From positions 25,508,841 to 25,572,840 of the forward strand of contig NC_092575.1 of assembly GCF_037975245.1 (NCBI RefSeq): a DNA stretch of 64,000 nt, written 5' to 3'. How positions within the stretch are numbered: position 1 is the first letter of the stretch; each line of letters begins with the position of its first letter. Origin of the DNA: Apostichopus japonicus. Its lineage: Eukaryota > Echinodermata > Holothuroidea > Aspidochirotida > Stichopodidae. The notes beneath the pieces were generated by a model. The model searched no databases. It was given only the letters and a program-made list of their open reading frames with translations, and was not told the origin of the DNA. The translations under genes and the position numbers were made by a program. Below are positions 23,422 through 33,818 of the stretch, in pieces.

Positions 23422-23560
23422 TATACTTTTAAACTCACAACGATTTCAATGATATATATATATATGTATATATATATATAATGAGACTATTGGAACACTA
23501 TTATTTGTTACTCAGAGTTTCACGCGTTGAGCGATCATCAGACAACTCTCTATATATATA
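23352..23560 (-). mobile_element. Retroelement-terminus-like block with hammerhead-like core
   Basis: The phrase cttttaaactcacaacg occurs twice (about 23363 and 23427), each followed by a TA/TG microsatellite. Beyond it, the minus strand at 23511-23552 reads CTGATGA, then a CGC/GCG hairpin, then GAAACTC. This matches the hammerhead core CUGANGA...GAAA. Helix I pairing is weak here and no coding part is present. Confidence 0.42.
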
Positions 23561-24059
23561 TAAAGGGGTGTATCTGTCGTTTTAAGCTTTTGAAGAAAAG
23601 AGAGAGAAACTGCTCGTAAATCTAACGCATCTTTTAATTATAAAATGGTAAAAAAAATGTAAATTGAATACATTTCCTTAGATCAAGATATGTCCACTCT
23701 GTTTTAATTTAATTTTGGATCTTGTATTTTTTGTAACTTGGATTTAATCCTGCAGTCCTCTGTGTACCAGGTTAGCCTTTCTCCCCACCTCTACCCTCCA
23801 CTAATGACACTCCTATTTGCATTAACTTTTTAGGTGTGTTAGCGAGTGGCTGATTCGTAGCTTGCTATTATTACAGAAACGTTATAATTTGAATGACGCC
23901 TCAATGGTAGTTATTAGCCATTTTCGAACTATGCCCACAAACCCTCTCAACCCACATTTGATTTTACAATGATAAATATGACCTAAACTGTCCAGTATTT
24001 AACAAGACCATGTGAATTTTAGGCGAATTTGCAAAGATTTATTCTTTTGTAAACTGTCA

Positions 24060-24520
24060 CAGATTCAACCCCAAAATGGCCTTTTGGCATGCACATAGCC
24101 GCGGCGGGGAAGGAAGGGTCACTCACCTCCGATCGTCTGTCAGGGGTAACTGCTTTGCCCAGGGTTTTTCTTCATTCAGCCATGGAAGAATTGGACGACA
24201 ACTACAGGTGTACCCTCCCCTAACCACTCCTTGTTTTCAACACCACACAGACAATATATTAGCAAAACCTCCATACTGGGCTACTTATATGGACCTAATT
24301 TATAGTTCAAGAATGCCCTAGTACCCACCATTCAACATCTACAGTTCTATAAATTTGTTAATCTAGGGGATGATCCCGAAAATCCCCATACATGGGAGTC
24401 GGCTTCAATCACCCCACAGCAGCGCAACTCCTTCATAAAATACTTCATTCCAATCTGGCCCTCCCATAAACATTAAGGTCACTTTCTACATCAGTCAGGG
24501 CAAAGTTTGCATTATCCCAA
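24060..24520. repeat. Dispersed repeat, copy 1
   Basis: Shares diverged phrases in the same order with 37690-38110: cacctcc-atcgtc-gtcag, then attcagc-a-ggaagaa, then cttcaatcacccca, ccttcataaaat-ctt and tggccctcccataaa. The family was not recognised and nothing is coded. Confidence 0.5.
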
Positions 24521-25211
24521 TCCCACCCCCCCCCCCACTCAAACACACTGCACCTTTGCAATCCTGTGCATGCCTTAAAGTCCACTGGGCACTTTGTGTA
24601 ACTTGTAAATATATAGATATACAAACAGACAGAGAGAAACACCAGCTTTGAGCCACAAATGACCATTTTTGTATGCATTTTTTACCTTTTATTCATTTTG
24701 TGACAATCCTTGAGTAAACATAGTACTGAAACAACAAACGTGATACATTTACAACTTGAATGTTAAATCTATAGGTAGCTACCCTAGCATGGCAGGGAAA
24801 GAAATATACCAAAATTCAACCATTTACCTTTCTTGAAAACAGATTTAAGTAAACGGCATCATGGGGCTAGTATATAGCTACAAATAGTTTCAACTGTTGA
24901 AAATGTAAACCACACATTCAACTTATTCCTCTTATTGAATAAAATTAGTTAACCTATGGCCTAATACTAAACAAAACCGATAAAACAAAGTTAATGTAAT
25001 GACATAAATTACTACATTTGCCTAAAAATATTCATTTTTCTGACACTCAAAACTGCTGATTGACAATCTACAATTACAAAACGGTATTTGTTTACTTGCA
25101 TCGCGGTGGCACATATGTAAATAGCAACTTTATTAAAATATTATACAAGGCTTTACTTTCTTCCAGATAAGTTCAGACCAATTCCAAGCCAGAGATAAAT
25201 TAAGAGTACCA

Positions 25212-25750
25212 TGCGAAAGCACGCACAGGTATCTACGCTTTTGTCTTCAGATGATAAAGGAAAATTAAATATTCACATCATGGGTGCTTTGATTGGTTGT
25301 CCACCTTTCAAAGAATCGGACAATCAGGAGCAATTTTTAAGACTGATGCTCAGAGAGGAGCACAGAGGTATATATCGGATTAGAACTCAACAAGAGGTTG
25401 CACAAGTCTTTTATTCGTTGACACCAGAAGTTCATGGGGCAAGTGAAGAAAACAGCAGGCTTTTGTAGTGACAATGAGGTGCAAAAGCGTGCACAGGTAT
25501 GTATGTTTTGTTTTCAGATGATAAGGAAATTAAATATTCACATCATGGGTGCTTTGATTGGTTGTCCACCTTTCAAAGAATCGGACAATCAGGAGCAATT
25601 TTTAAGACTGATGCTTAGAGAGGAGCACAGAGGTTTATATCGGATTAGAACTCAGCAAAAGGTTGCTTGTGTCTTTGGTTCGTTGACACAAGAAGTTTTC
25701 ATGGGGCAATTAAAAAAAACAGCAGGCTTTTGTAGTGACAATGAGGTGCG
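25212..25750. repeat. Recent ~270-bp tandem duplication
   Basis: Two adjacent copies (about 25212-25480 and 25481-25749) are almost identical through gctttgattggttgtcc and gcaggcttttgtagtgac. In both, the same plus-strand frame is open over about 45 codons (KLNIHIMGALIGCP...). High identity alone could explain the shared frame. No protein family was recognised. Confidence 0.85.
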
Positions 25751-27972
25751 GCAACAGATAGAAGAATTAACATAACAGAACATGGCTTAGGTTGCATATA
25801 ACATTAGATAAAGCTGTACTTCCATTCTAAACACAGAACTGAAGAAGAAGACATCAAAGCAGTTTCACAAGCACTAATACAAGGAAAACTGAATCGTTTG
25901 ATAAGGCACAAAATATTTTATCTCTTCATGGAAAAGGTGAAAACTACGAAGACGTTTGATCTGTTCCAAAAACAACAAAAATAATTGCCATTGGATACCC
26001 TGGTCACATTTGCAGGAAAAGAATAACCTTGCTAATAAACTTAATTTCCAGTTAGAATCAAGTACCCGTTCCATTAAGTAGTGGATTAACGTTCTACACC
26101 TTTGTAAGTACTACAGCATTTTTATCCCCCAAATTATTAGTCTAAATACTCATCTGGAATACCTTCCCACCTACCAGTTCTGTTTTTCATATGCTTTAAC
26201 TCAGCCATACAGGACGCTTGCTAATAACACAGGTAGACTTTCTGCCCAAAGGATTGATGTATATGCAACATAAGGAAGTATGACATATATTAAGTAGCAA
26301 GTTATCTTTCATGGAATCCATGGATTAAGAAATTTGGCAACACTTAGCAAGTCGAGGACAGATAGCACAGGTCTTGAAACACAATTAAATTAACACAAGG
26401 AAGAAAATACTTGATATGGCATACTGTCAGTTAGCTCATACATCTTTGTAGTGTCAAAAGTAAACTTTTGTTTTTTTATTGCTACTGGTGTTTAGTTGTT
26501 CAGCTAATTCAACCACAAAAGTTTTTATCTGCCCTTGCATAACAGAGATAAGAGCACAAAAATTCCACATTTTAGAGAAGGGGGATATAATTTCCACATT
26601 TTAATGTCATGATTTGATATTCCTTAGTAACACTTGATTCTCAATTCCTACTGGTAGATTTGTTTTCTACTGCCAAAAAAAAATTCCTTCAATTTTAACC
26701 AAATAGTTTAACTTCATCCATCAGTAATGACTAGCGTTTAACATTGCTCAACGAGACTGCAAAGAAATAGAGAACAGAAAGAATAATCCCACAACCAGTA
26801 AGAAAGAGTAAAATTTCATGAAATGGAACCTTTGCCTTCCCATTAAGCAAATTGCTGCCATCTGTTCTCGGGGGTATCATCAACTTCACGCTAACCGACA
26901 AAGTGCTATTATGTGCTTCGTTGTAAACTTGGAGAAAAAACAGAAGTTCCAGCCCTGTCAACCTAAATCATCCATTTTGAACTGTGATAATGCTCCGACC
27001 CTGTCGACTTAAAATCATCCATTCTATTACGGCACTACCACATAGGCTTTGTCTACAAACTGTTGTTTACGATCACTCAGAGTTTGTAGACAGGAGCGGG
27101 ACCATTCCTTCATTTGTTCTTGATTTAGGTTAACAGGAGCTTTATTCATACGGTGGTGATCACTGGGCAAAACGAGAAACTAACTGAAGAACTAGAGAAT
27201 GTAGAGACCATATCTTAGGTAGGATCAAATGTATCGTCCTAATATGAAGTATGGCCGTCTGTGTCAGATGGTAAACTCTGAACAATGGAAGAAAGCCAGT
27301 CCCTAACTTTGATTTCCAAAATAGGAAAGGGATGAGTCAGACTATACAAACACTCAACCCATTATTATTATGATTTTTGTTCACTTGCATTGCTGTTAAC
27401 TTGTACTTGTAATAAAATGGAGAGCCTCAAAAAATAAAACTGTCCACAGGGTTATTTGAAAATATCACATGTGTGTTTAAAGTAACATCAAATTTCATTT
27501 GAGTCTGACTAACAAATTTTGGTCCGCTACTGTAACCGATTTAAAAGTAAACGTTTGGTCTAGATACGTAGTGTTTCATGAGTGTGAAAAGTGACGGGCT
27601 TGCAATGCCTCCCATAGTAATAAAATCTGCTGCCCAGTGATCATCAACGCATGTCAAAACTAAATATATCATCTTACCCTTTGAAACATCATTCTTTGGG
27701 GCAAACATTTGCTCGCAACGCATGACTGACGGCAAAGGCACAACCCTAGTGGAAGCAGAGCAGTCACAATACAGTTATTGTCGATGGATTTGAGACGTCC
27801 AATGTTGTCTTAAAAGAACTGTATAGGCTGTCAGTGGTCAACTTAACTGGGTCAGTCGCAGTCTGACAAATATTTTCCCCAAAACCCATTCCGTATGCAT
27901 GACAAACTTACGCATGATATATATATCCATTGTGAATAATGTTCCAAAGGGTACACAAACCTTCACCCAAGG
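25751..27972. other. Downstream region of SELENOM (minus-strand 3-prime side)
   Basis: No gene is visible on either strand. An inverted repeat tgtctacaaact/agtttgtagaca lies at 27050-27092 with a ~19-base loop. The SELENOM 3-prime untranslated region with its SECIS element must lie in the right part of this interval. I inspected several ATGA-containing hairpins on the minus strand and none fits convincingly. Confidence 0.5.
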
Positions 27973-28096
27973 TCACTAATTACATCTCATTGTCTGGTTA
28001 TATATTGGGGACCACTGGTAGATAAGGTCCTGTTTCACTAATTACAACTCATCATCTGGTTTTATATTGGGGACCACTGGTAGATAAGGTCCTGTT
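27973..28096 (-). repeat. SELENOM: 62-bp tandem duplication of the SELENOM coding end
   Basis: Units 27973-28034 and 28035-28096 differ at only a few positions. The right-hand unit (upstream in transcription) contains the true last codons and TAA. The left-hand copy repeats them inside the 3-prime untranslated region and is not translated. Confidence 0.9.
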
Positions 28097-28203
28097 TGGT
28101 ATTCTTCAGGTACCTCACCCTCTCGCGATTCCTTCTTAAAGAAGCCCAAATTTGACAAGAACTCATTGCACTCCTCGCGATTTTTCTTAGCGAGATCAAA
28201 TCT
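28042..28203 (-). CDS. SELENOM: SELENOM exon 4 (residues 82-134 and TAA)
   Basis: Acceptor cttgtcccacag. It encodes the helical C-terminal segment and ends PDDEL-TAA. The 62-bp duplication extends the copied coding end past the stop. Confidence 0.95.
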   Translation of the reverse strand, partial: RFDLAKKNREECNEFLSNLGFFKKESREGEVPEEYQTGPYLPVVPNIKPDDEL

Positions 28204-31200
28204 CTGTGGGACAAGTGGAAAAGAAATGCAAATACGCGGTAACATAGTGAATCATTATTACTTTTTCCTGCTGTGGGGGTTGTGGGCTGTGAACAGAATG
28301 CATGCATATAAGGAATTATTAGTTGACACTTACATTATCCTCTTTACCCTTGGAGTAAGACGACTGTGTTTTTAAGAAGAGGTCAAAACGTTCGGGGACA
28401 ATTCAATTGAGCGAACAGTAATCATCAAAGATATAATAACAAACAGCACATAGAAAACAGCTGAGTCCATCTAATTCAACTACGTAATAAAATTAATATT
28501 CGATTTGTTAAGTTCAGCTAATTGCAGCACCGACGAGCGAAGCAGTCTGTGTATGTGTGTACCATCATCTATTCCATCAGTGACGAAACTCTCCAGGACC
28601 CTATAAACATCAGTACAATAACTTGTATATACTGCTACACACATATTAAACTACACAAGTCTATAGAAATTGAATGGCAGGCACTAGTCTACATCAACGG
28701 CCGTTAACTCTATTACAGAGATCCATAATATAATACTTCGAGTCAAGGAACTCACCTCAATTTCTTCCCCTTCTCCATCTAAAAGAACAAGGAATGGCGG
28801 TGCACCGGGCTTAGGTTTAAATTCTACATTATGACTGTATCAAGCATGTTAAGGACAAGATTGGTACAGTGCAAGTTAATTGATCATATTTTATGTTTTG
28901 ATGAATATAAGGGCTTATGAAATTAAATTGCTTACCGACTATCCTCATATACTACAGTGGACACACAAGAAGAGAAAGAAGGCAAAAAGAAGAGAAAGAA
29001 AAGGGGGGGGGGAGAGAAAATAATAAAGAAAGTACAGTATGCCTGGAATCTCTAAAGAGTTATAGTACAATGTAAAACTTTCATTTGAGAGAAACCCTAA
29101 GACATGAAGTAACAAAGTTAAGTAATAAATTTAAATACATTTCACATGTAATATTAACTGAAGAAGTGAAAATTTTGTATAGTCTTGAAAACCATATATT
29201 TAATTTTCAAAGTGCATATACACCCCCACAAGCTACACAGAATCAGTGCAAGAACAAACAAACCTGAGTCAATACACACTATGTACTCATCACAGCATAG
29301 ACTCAACCTAAATATCACATAAATTTATTTATGTAGACCTTCACATGTTTCCTGTCACGTTTCTACTACATAATCAATATGTTGGACTTTGTAATAGCAG
29401 TCTCTTTGTCGCTAGAGGTATTGTGAGTCACATGCAGTACCTGATAACCTTTATCATCAATTCAAATCCAATTTAATTCTCCCTCTGGGGTTGCCAATTC
29501 TTGATGAGCAAACTCTGGAGATACACTATCTTTATTGTGACATAGCCCCACTGTGCTTGAGACCTAGTGTAGCCAATTTATGGACAAATGCTTTCCTAGA
29601 TCACCCCAAATGACACACCATGGCATTGGATATGATTTTGTTACAGCTCTTGATGTGTTATAAATTTTGTTCACTTTTTACAGAGTTTACTTTGGAGCTA
29701 AAACTGTTTCAGAACTATAAAAATAATTTTATTCTTCATTTTATACACTTTAAAACTGGTAAGTAGCTTTTTTTTTGTGACATAGATCTTAAATCATCCA
29801 TGACAAAAGGCATTTGTTAGGCATTTAGGACCCAAATCTGTGATGTCACAGCCAACCCTTTGACAGTTGGCACCCTTATCACTTACTGATTTTTCAAGTA
29901 CAAAATAACACAACATATGAATTCAAGTAGAAAATAGCAACTCATAAATGACACTACAAATTATACCCATGAGCACTTTCACTTAACTTGGAGACCATAG
30001 AGAAATGCAAGATATGAAAAGAAAGAGGCACAACTTCTCTAGTACCTGCTTGCTGTGGTTGCTTTTAGTCTTACTATAGCCTAGGTCTAGTGAACACAAT
30101 ATACATACAGTAGTAGCATCAATGGATCAACAAGCATGTATAAATCCATGATTTATCCAACAAGATGATTAATAATATTTCAACAGAATGGAATTACTTA
30201 TAAGACAGTATTGACCTTCTCAACCCTACAGAAGAACTGGAACAATGAAGTCACAGGCCTACCACATTCTTTGGAATCTCTAATACATTTAGGTATTAAA
30301 AGCAATTGAGAATTGCAATAATATATCAAGTTATAAAATCTGGTTCATTAAGATTGTAAAGGATACAAAAAAGGGACATCCTTGAAGATGAAATCCTTCA
30401 CCTCAGGAAGTTTATTTAAACGTCATCCACTGCAGCTCTGAAAGAAAACCAGGAAACCAATCAATGGATACTATGCAGGTTGCGGTTAGTTAGTAAAATC
30501 TGTCAGTTCTCCATATTTAACTTGGACGGTCAGACAAAGTTCTGCTTAATATCAGTGATGGTACATCATGGTAGTAAAAGGTGTGTATTTCTATTCGTAT
30601 AGTTTATGTACCATCCAGTACTGGGCCCCAAATTTCATCATCACCAACAACATTTGAATATGAATCTAAGACTAGAGACTAACTCTTTGTGAGTTCCTCC
30701 TTGCAGGAGGATCTAAAATACTGTACATACATACATAAATCATCACAATAAAATTGCTGCTAACATTCACAGGGGTAGGCCCTACAGAATCCTAGAGGTT
30801 ATGATCTTCTAAACTTTGTTTCCAGAGATGCTTACATAAATGAACATCATAGCAAAGCAAAGTGCTTTGACGATGGTAGTAAACTACAAGTTAGGTCTAT
30901 GTACCTCACTAGTATGAAACCGGTAGGCTAGTTACATCGATTACCATGTTACTGTTACATGATTTAACTTTAATGTGGAATATTTATTCCTCTTCAAATA
31001 ACTTGGTATATAGTCTATTTGCACCTACAATATGGCCTCGTTATACTACTGTAAGGTAGCATATGTTACTTTTGAAATCAAACCAAAGTCAGGCCTAACT
31101 TAGTCATTCTATGAATAACCGTTGTTACTGTTAGGTCCCTAGGGCAAGACAAGTTAGCTCAGTAGGCCTAAATATATATACCTACCTCTATTTTTGCACT

Positions 31201-31278
31201 CATAACGTCAGCAGCTTGAACAGAAATTGCTGTGCAGATGACTGCAAACAGCACGAGGAACACCTTTGTAGGTGTCAT
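28042..31278 (-). CDS. SELENOM: Selenoprotein M (4 exons, 134 aa, UGA = Sec36)
   Basis: SELENOM is an ER-lumenal thioredoxin-like redox protein of the SELENOM/SELENOF family. Minus-strand exons 31278-31186, 30437-30367, 28834-28756 and 28203-28042 join in phase. Residues 1-22 form a signal peptide. Exon 2 encodes Cys33-Ser-Gly-Sec36 with TGA at 30425-30423, the position of the CxxU redox motif in vertebrate SELENOM. It is followed by RLNKLPEVKDF, close to the human pattern. The C-terminal part (EECNEFLSNLGFFKK, VPEEY) also matches the family. Length 134 compares with 145 in human. The tail DDEL could act as a non-canonical ER-retention signal. Readthrough needs a SECIS element, which I could not place. 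An ORF finder that treats TGA as stop would miss exon 2. Confidence 0.95.
28756..28834 (-). CDS. SELENOM: SELENOM exon 3 (residues 55-81)
   Basis: 79-nt exon with acceptor ttgatacag and donor gtgagt. It encodes FHNVEFKPKPGAPPFLVLLD and an acidic loop, the central beta-strand region of the fold. Phase 0 at its end. Confidence 0.93.
28835..30366 (-). other. SELENOM intron 2
   Basis: About 1.5 kb of AT-rich sequence with an A/G-rich run near 28975-29020. The two other introns (28204-28755 and 30438-31185) likewise show no embedded gene. Confidence 0.6.
30367..30437 (-). CDS. SELENOM: SELENOM exon 2 with the UGA/Sec codon (residues 32-55)
   Basis: 71-nt exon between acceptor tttctttcag and donor gtatcc. 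It reads SCSG-Sec-RLNKLPEVKDFIFKDVPF. It ends in phase 2, completed by the first base of exon 3. Confidence 0.93.
31186..31278 (-). CDS. SELENOM: SELENOM exon 1 (residues 1-31)
   Basis: The start context acaATGaca has A at -3 and puts a cleavable signal sequence (KVFLVLFAVICTAISVQA) at the N-terminus. An upstream in-frame ATG at 31398 would bury it. Ends in phase 0 at gtaggt. Confidence 0.93.
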
Positions 31279-33799
31279 TGTTACTTCCAATTTTCGAGGT
31301 CTGAAGTATATACGTATGCTCGTCACAAATGTTAGATGAAGACTGATGCCAGAATGTCGTGTGCACGGTACAGCATTGTTTGGTGTGCATTTGTACATTA
31401 GGAATCGTGGTTTTAATTTCGCGAATCTACTTCACATAAACAAGATTCAGTTATCTAGTTATTTAGGACCCAGTACAGTTTTCCACTGGTATCTTTTTCC
31501 TTATTTTCATTTCAATTTATACCTAAAAATTAATTTGAAAAAACTAAATATATATGCATAAGTATTTAAAATTGGCATTTTAATGGTTATATTACAGATA
31601 AAAAATTGTAATTGCATTTCATCTTGTAAAGGATCCGTTTATTTATTTCACTGACACGTTGATCAATATCGATGGCGGTATTCGAATTCTTATATAAATA
31701 AAGATAACTATTGTATTTTGATCCTGGCTGATATACTTATAGGCAACAGTCGCCTGAAAACTTTTCACAAAATAATTATGATTGCAATATGGCCAAACAG
31801 CGGAGTAGAAAAATAATGGTAATCACTAAATCATGTAGTCGTAAATTGCGGTAAACTAGACAAGTGGGAGGCCTATAAACATTCTAACTGAATACATTAA
31901 ATTTGCAGCCCAACATAAATTAGACGTCGGCGTCTTATGACAGCGAGCATATACACCATACTAATTACAGAGCGAGGTTGTGGGACAAAGAGTTGGGTAG
32001 GCTTATCAATGGTTTTACCTAAAGAACCTGAATTAACCATAGAGTTGGACTATACGTTTCTTAGCGATGGGTTTTAATTCGATGGATTTTTTCAAACAAA
32101 AGCACACCAAAAGAATGACCTTGATTTATCTGTCATATTGCTATATTTAAAAATAAGTTAAAATAAGTTTATGATATGACGTGTTGGCTATAATAATAAT
32201 GACTTGGAAACTGAGTTTAATTTGTTGCAGCATGTGCGGATCCATGGGGGTTTATGCCTACATCGCCCTTTTCAACCCCACCCCTTTCCCCAAAACTGAA
32301 ACTATGGTTTTAAGCACAACCGTGCTTCTAGACCTAATGATATATCTAAAAAGCATCATGCCTCATAATGCGAGTAAATTCACGTTTAACTTCAGGGTAT
32401 AGGGGCCGGAGGACCCCCATGCAGACACACCTACATCCAGTCGGCTTCAACGAATCCAAGACCACACCTGGCCAACTTTTTAAACCACGCACCCACCCCC
32501 TGGTAACGGTGTATGAATGAGGGCGAAGGGAGGGGGTGGGGGTACGCGTGAATATTAGGTGTAGAGGAAATCGTGTCCCGCGCGTGCACGTGTGGATATG
32601 CGCTTCAGTTACACTGGAATAAACTTAATTATCAGAACGTTCTTGGTTGTGAATAAGTATCAGTTTAGTTATTTGTTCATTCGTTAATAAAACGCTTCCC
32701 CCAGAACAACAAAAAATTCAGCAAGTATCAACGTGGTAATGCCTGGTGATGACATAGCTTACAAGCTTACATTTATAAATCGAATTCATACTCCACTGTA
32801 TGCTAACTTTGAGGATCTACAACTTCCTATCTACATAGGCATCATTCACAACATATAACCCCAAATCCTGAATCTGACTAATATATCAAAGGGTCATAGG
32901 CATGGTTTCGCTGTTCCTTATTATCGACCGCATCAAAATAATATGTTTATACCATGGCTTATGTTTCGTCTTAATTGCTTTGACATTGGATTGCATATAA
33001 AGTTGTAATATCAATACCCAAAATGTATTTATATGTTGTTAATGGATCCCAAGTTGTAGAAAATTGGATCGCAAAATTTTAAAGAAAACATTTCTTTGCC
33101 AGTGTCGATCATGAGCAGATAACACCACACCTTTTAGCTTAAAGTTCATATTGTTACAAAATACGTCAAATTCCAATGTTTCCTCGAAAATGAAACATTT
33201 TGTTATAGGAACTTGAAAACAAACTTCACAACGGTTCTAATATTTCTGTAGCCTATCCTTTCATTCAAGCAATATATGTATGTATTTGTTGCATTATAGC
33301 TTCTGTGTTCTATTCTTATAGAGGAAAAATCTGATCGATGCAGCACTTTCATCCCACAAGTTAGATCTAGCTGTTTATCTTTGTCCATGAAACAGCTATA
33401 GAGTACTGGGATTCTGGGATGATGATTATACAGTGAACACCATGTAGGAATCTGCGAGTGTGGAATCCAACCCCAAACCCGGTTCAAATTAGCTAAATTA
33501 TATTGATATTGGGCCGAGGGGATAATATCACATGCAGAGAACAACATAATATTAATTTTCATATTGTTAAAATCAGGCAAACCAATCTGTCTTTCGCTAA
33601 AGTAGGGAGATTTACAATTTGCTATCCCCAAATATCTGGAGATTAGGGAGAAAATCGGGAGACAACCTAAATGTGACCACTGTTCTTTGACGTATAGATA
33701 AAACAGGTACCATTCGGCGTTCCAAAGTGATTATCGACACAGGCGCCAGCGTGTGTTCAACATTGAAGAAGAAAGAGAGGTAAACCGTTCCTAGACAAA
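31279..33799. promoter_or_regulatory. Divergent intergenic region between SELENOM and PRPF19
   Basis: About 2.5 kb separates the two divergent start codons, so both promoters must lie here. No TATA box or CpG-island-like block stands out. A 142-codon minus-strand frame at 33203-33631 has no recognised similarity. Confidence 0.5.
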
Positions 33800-33818
33800 A
33801 TGGCATTGGTTTGTTCTA
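33800..33818 (+). CDS. PRPF19: PRPF19 exon 1 (MALVCS)
   Basis: 19-nt coding part of a short first exon. Donor gtgagt in phase 1. The joined sequence MALVCSISHEV corresponds to the conserved MSLICSISNEV start of vertebrate PRPF19. Too short for ordinary ORF detection. Confidence 0.92.

Noticed and set aside
27050-27092. Hairpin tgtctacaaact/agtttgtagaca as the SELENOM SECIS
   Set aside because: The loop is too short and lacks the ATGA/GA quartet.
27601-27720. ATGA-containing hairpins on the minus strand as SECIS
   Set aside because: Stem II cannot be paired over the needed 10-13 bases with an AA or CC in the apical loop.
30423-30425. TGA in SELENOM exon 2 as a disabling stop
   Set aside because: Same reasoning: conserved CxxU position, conserved sequence after it, intact splice sites.
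33203-33631. 142-codon minus-strand frame in the SELENOM-PRPF19 interval
   Set aside because: No recognised domain, no splice context and no codon pattern suggesting a gene; its length is possible by chance.
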